Positions 5,677-7,666 of a DNA stretch of 7,666 nt are shown here, one piece after another; positions within the stretch are counted from its first letter, which is position 1, and each line of letters opens with the position of its first letter. Below the pieces are notes generated by a model. That model saw only the letters and a program-made list of their open reading frames with translations, was not told where the DNA came from and did no database searches. The translations under genes and the position numbers were made by a program. Origin of the DNA: an uncultured Prevotella sp. (GTDB lineage Bacteria > Bacteroidota > Bacteroidia > Bacteroidales > Bacteroidaceae); NCBI GenBank assembly GCA_900551985.1, contig URYG01000157.1:1-7666 (forward strand). Direction: 5' to 3'.

Positions 5677-6690
5677 ATGATTAGAAAAGTAAGTTACGAA
5701 AGTCAGGAACGTCGCGAGAAGCAGGTTCTTGCTGCTCTTAATGCTAACGGTATCAAGAGCTTGGAAGAGGCTAATCAAATCTGCGAGGACGCAGGTGTTG
5801 ACCCTTATCAGATGTGTGAAGATACTCAGCGTATCTGCTTCGAGAACGCTAAGTGGGCGTATGTAGCTGGTGCTGCTATCGCTATCAAGAACGGTGCTAA
5901 GACTGCTGCTGATGCAGCTGAGGCTATCGGTATCGGTTTGCAGGCTTTCTGCATCCCTGGTTCTGTAGCTGACGACCGTAAGGTTGGTCTCGGTCACGGT
6001 AACTTGGCTGCTCGTTTGCTCCGTGAGGAGACTCAGTGCTTCGCTTTCTTGGCTGGTCACGAGTCTTTCGCTGCTGCTGAGGGTGCTATCAAGATTGCTG
6101 AGATGGCTAACAAGGTTCGCAAGAACCCATTGCGCGTTATCTTGAACGGTCTTGGTAAGGATGCTGCTCAGATCATCAGCCGCATCAACGGTTTCACATA
6201 CGTTCAGACAAAGTTTGATTACTACACAGGTGAGTTGAAGGTTGTTAACCGCATCGCTTACAGCGACGGTCCACGTGCTAAGGTTAACTGCTACGGCGCT
6301 GACGATGTTCGCGAGGGTGTTGCTATCAACTGGAGCGAGGATGTAGATGTATCTATCACTGGTAACTCTACAAACCCTACACGTTTCCAGCACCCAGTAG
6401 CTGGTACATACAAGAAGGAGCGTATCGCAGCTGGTAAGCCATACTTCTCAGTTGCTTCTGGTGGTGGTACAGGTCGTACATTGCACCCAGATAACATGGC
6501 TGCAGGTCCTGCTTCTTACGGTATGACTGATACTATGGGTCGTATGCACTCAGACGCTCAGTTCGCAGGTTCTTCTTCAGTTCCTGCTCACGTAGAGATG
6601 ATGGGCTTCCTCGGTATGGGTAACAACCCTATGGTAGGTGCTACTGTTGCTATCGCTGTAGCTATCGACCTCGCTATCAACAAGAAGTAA
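5677..6690 (+). CDS. GGGtGRT family protein (function unknown)
   Basis: A 337-residue protein of the family named after its GGGtGRT motif, here SGGGTGRTLHPDN at residues 261-273. The function is not established. No signal peptide is seen and the protein appears soluble; the stretch near 318-333 (MVGATVAIAVAIDLAI) is hydrophobic but probably buried. Other visible blocks are a helical N-terminus, GSVADDRKVGLGHGNLAARLL (95-115), and AGHESFAAAEGAIKIAE (126-142). Cysteines at 36, 47, 54, 92, 121 and 205 could hold a metal or Fe-S cluster. The Gly-rich motif resembles phosphate-binding loops, but that is only inference. Tight coupling to the NifU-like scaffold gene (15-base gap) suggests a joint role, perhaps as client or partner of that scaffold. 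Nearly all Ala, Gly and Arg codons are GCT, GGT and CGT, indicating very high expression. Confidence 0.92.
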   Translation: MIRKVSYESQERREKQVLAALNANGIKSLEEANQICEDAGVDPYQMCEDTQRICFENAKWAYVAGAAIAIKNGAKTAADAAEAIGIGLQAFCIPGSVADDRKVGLGHGNLAARLLREETQCFAFLAGHESFAAAEGAIKIAEMANKVRKNPLRVILNGLGKDAAQIISRINGFTYVQTKFDYYTGELKVVNRIAYSDGPRAKVNCYGADDVREGVAINWSEDVDVSITGNSTNPTRFQHPVAGTYKKERIAAGKPYFSVASGGGTGRTLHPDNMAAGPASYGMTDTMGRMHSDAQFAGSSSVPAHVEMMGFLGMGNNPMVGATVAIAVAIDLAINKK

Positions 6691-6725
6691 TTTCTTTGAG
6701 ATAACAAAGCAATAAGTATAAATGG

Positions 6726-6759
6726 TCCCTGTAACTTGCTATAAGTTACAGGGATTTTT
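6726..6759 (+). terminator. Intrinsic terminator of the scaffold/GGGtGRT operon
   Basis: A perfect 12-bp stem (6726-6737 with 6743-6754) with the 5-base loop GCTAT is followed directly by TTTTTC. It begins 35 bases after the GGGtGRT stop codon, as expected for a rho-independent terminator. Confidence 0.93.
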
Positions 6760-6792
6760 CATTTTCATAAAAACTAGACGGAAGGATTTCAA

Positions 6793-6904
6793 TCCCATAT
6801 TAGATTGAAATGAAGTAACCACATATTAGATTGAAATGAAGTAATCCCATATTAGATTGAAATGCAGTAACCACATATTGGATTGAAATGCAGTAATCCC
6901 ATAT
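6793..6904. repeat. 26-bp tandem repeat, four units plus a partial fifth
   Basis: Units occupy 6793-6818, 6819-6844, 6845-6870 and 6871-6896, with eight bases of a fifth. All share a core ATAT-T-AGATTGAAATG followed by AGTAA (one unit has GGATTG). Unit heads alternate TCCC/CCAC, while GAAG in the first two units becomes GCAG in the last two. The period is not a multiple of three and no frame stays open, so it is non-coding. ATTTCAAT (6786-6793) before the first unit pairs with ATTGAAAT (6804-6811). Confidence 0.93.
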
Positions 6905-6963
6905 CGTGTAAGAAAAATTCTATATTCTAATCTTTATACTTAAATGCCCGAAAAATAAGGAAA

Positions 6964-6981
6964 GTAGAGACGCAAAATTTT
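6964..6981. repeat. Half of a GAGACGCAAAATTTT-type intergenic palindrome
   Basis: GTAGAGACGCAAAATTTT matches one arm of a palindrome (GTAGAGACGCAAAATTTTGCGTCTCTAC type) that I remember as frequent between genes in Bacteroidales genomes. The second arm is missing, and the sequence passes straight into the CCTTAAGG array. The family assignment is from memory. Confidence 0.45.
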
Positions 6982-6982
6982 C

Positions 6983-7070
6983 CCTTAAGGAAAAATAAAA
7001 ATATCCTTAAGGAAAAATATATTTTTCCTTAAGGGAAGAAATATTTCTCCTTAAAGATTATTTTGAGTTT
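6983..7070. repeat. 22-bp-periodic CCTTAAGG palindrome array
   Basis: CCTTAAGG occurs at 6983, 7005 and 7027, and the variant CCTTAAAG at 7049, giving an exact 22-base period. Units are filled with A- or T-tracts. Positions 7005-7034 are a perfect 30-bp palindrome centred on ATAT. On the minus strand this palindrome is followed by ATATTTTTATTTTT, so it could also end transcripts from the convergent flippase gene. Confidence 0.88.
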
Positions 7071-7083
7071 CTTAGACTTGTAA

Positions 7084-7101
7084 TATTATTTATAAATAAT
7101 A
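7084..7101. repeat. 18-bp AT-only palindrome downstream of the flippase gene
   Basis: TATTATTTATAAATAATA is a perfect palindrome in a block of pure A/T DNA, about 30 bases beyond the flippase stop codon. With no G-C pairs it would make a weak hairpin, and short palindromes of this kind can arise by chance in AT-only sequence. Confidence 0.5.
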
Positions 7102-7131
7102 ATATATATGTCTGAGCAAGCCCCACCCCTA

Positions 7132-7666
7132 CTACAGCTTCAATGAATGGTGAATTTTGGAAAGACTATACGCCAGAGAAGCCAGGAATAGGAAAAGTCC
7201 CAGCAGCCAATAGCTCCAAGAACCTGCATCCCACATCCATACTACACCTCCTATCAGCAGCAGATTCAGAAGATGAACCATCAGATGCTTGCCAGCCTGG
7301 AAACTCAGGCGATAAGCATAATGAACATGACAGAAAACAAAGACTCCTACCGACTCCAGGACATAGGCAACAACGATACCTGCACCCAAACCATTCAAAC
7401 CAGACCATAGATAGCCGATGACTTCGCAAACGATGAGCAATAATACGCAACAGCATTCCTGAACCAGAAATATCCGAGCCTCACCCCTAGACAAAGGTAT
7501 ATACTCCAGCGGCAGATAAAATGCCTTCCATAATAACCCAACAGCCGCAATCTGAGTCATACCCAAGACACCTAGAAACTGACTATTGTATAATAAAGGT
7601 ATGGCAATAGGAAGCAACAGGATAATGGCAATGACGATTGGACCCATCAAGAGGATATTCATCTCT
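7132..7666 (-). CDS. Polysaccharide/O-antigen flippase, Wzx/RfbX-like, C-terminal part
   Basis: The last 178 or so residues of an integral inner-membrane protein; the frame stays open to the window's right edge, so the N-terminal part lies outside. It shows about six hydrophobic segments (counted from the Met at 7662: roughly 4-25, 34-52, 64-86, 92-113, 127-144 and 149-167). The LLP-IPLLYNSQF block, the WKAFYLPLEYIPLSRGEARIFLVQE block and the following helices resemble the C-terminal half of polysaccharide-export (MOP/MATE-like) flippases, which move lipid-linked oligosaccharides across the inner membrane. The family call is by eye; another MOP-superfamily exporter is possible. It converges on the GGGtGRT operon with 441 bases between the stop codons. 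Confidence 0.72.
   Translation of the reverse strand, partial: EMNILLMGPIVIAIILLLPIAIPLLYNSQFLGVLGMTQIAAVGLLWKAFYLPLEYIPLSRGEARIFLVQECCCVLLLIVCEVIGYLWSGLNGLGAGIVVAYVLESVGVFVFCHVHYAYRLSFQAGKHLMVHLLNLLLIGGVVWMWDAGSWSYWLLGLFLFLASLAYSLSKIHHSLKL

Noticed and set aside
5404..6393. Open frame of 329 codons on the minus strand across the scaffold and GGGtGRT genes
   Set aside because: It spans two well-supported genes in opposite orientation and has no family resemblance. The heavy GCT/GGT/CGT codon bias of the real genes explains the missing stops.
6793..6904. CRISPR array, suggested by repeated ATTGAAA near the repeat ends
   Set aside because: The units follow each other without unique spacers at an exact 26-base period, and no cas gene is present. 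It is a plain tandem repeat.
7143..7421. Small open frames opposite and within the flippase region
   Set aside because: They overlap the membrane-protein frame, whose regular hydrophobic segments mark it as the real gene, and their translations look random.

Overview
The window looks like chromosomal DNA from a Bacteroidota gut or oral bacterium of the Prevotella/Segatella type. The evidence is moderate GC with AT-rich intergenic DNA, promoters of the Bacteroidota form (TTTG about 20 bases before TAnnTTTG), and a scaffold/GGGtGRT gene pair whose sequence I recognise from Bacteroidales. The genus is inferred from recall, not from a search.

Positions 133 to 4717 hold four leftward genes that may form one transcription unit: a DMP19-family acidic protein, smpB (trans-translation factor), metH (cobalamin-dependent methionine synthase without its C-terminal reactivation domain) and a HAD-family phosphatase. 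A Bacteroidota promoter at 4746-4776 precedes the first. At the far left another leftward promoter (52-82) drives a gene that lies almost wholly outside the window.

From 4823 rightwards, a divergent promoter and a leader of about 95 bases lead into a two-gene operon: a NifU/IscU-like Fe-S scaffold protein (4960-5661) and a GGGtGRT protein (5677-6690). It closes with a strong intrinsic terminator (6726-6759). Both genes use a narrow codon set (GGT, GCT, CGT, AAG, AAC), unlike the leftward genes, which suggests high expression. This conserved but functionally unexplained pair is the best candidate here for an undescribed system.

Positions 6691 to 7131 carry no gene but are rich in structure: the terminator, a 26-bp tandem repeat, half of a GAGACGCAAAATTTT-type palindrome, and a 22-bp-periodic array of CCTTAAGG palindromes that includes a perfect 30-bp palindrome. 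This stretch separates the GGGtGRT operon from a convergent, partial Wzx/RfbX-like polysaccharide flippase at the right edge.

A second structural anomaly lies between smpB and metH. Two heptanucleotide (AAAGTTC) arrays in opposite orientation form a perfect 21-bp inverted repeat around a 93-bp segment that contains the metH start codon. One arm lies inside the metH coding sequence.
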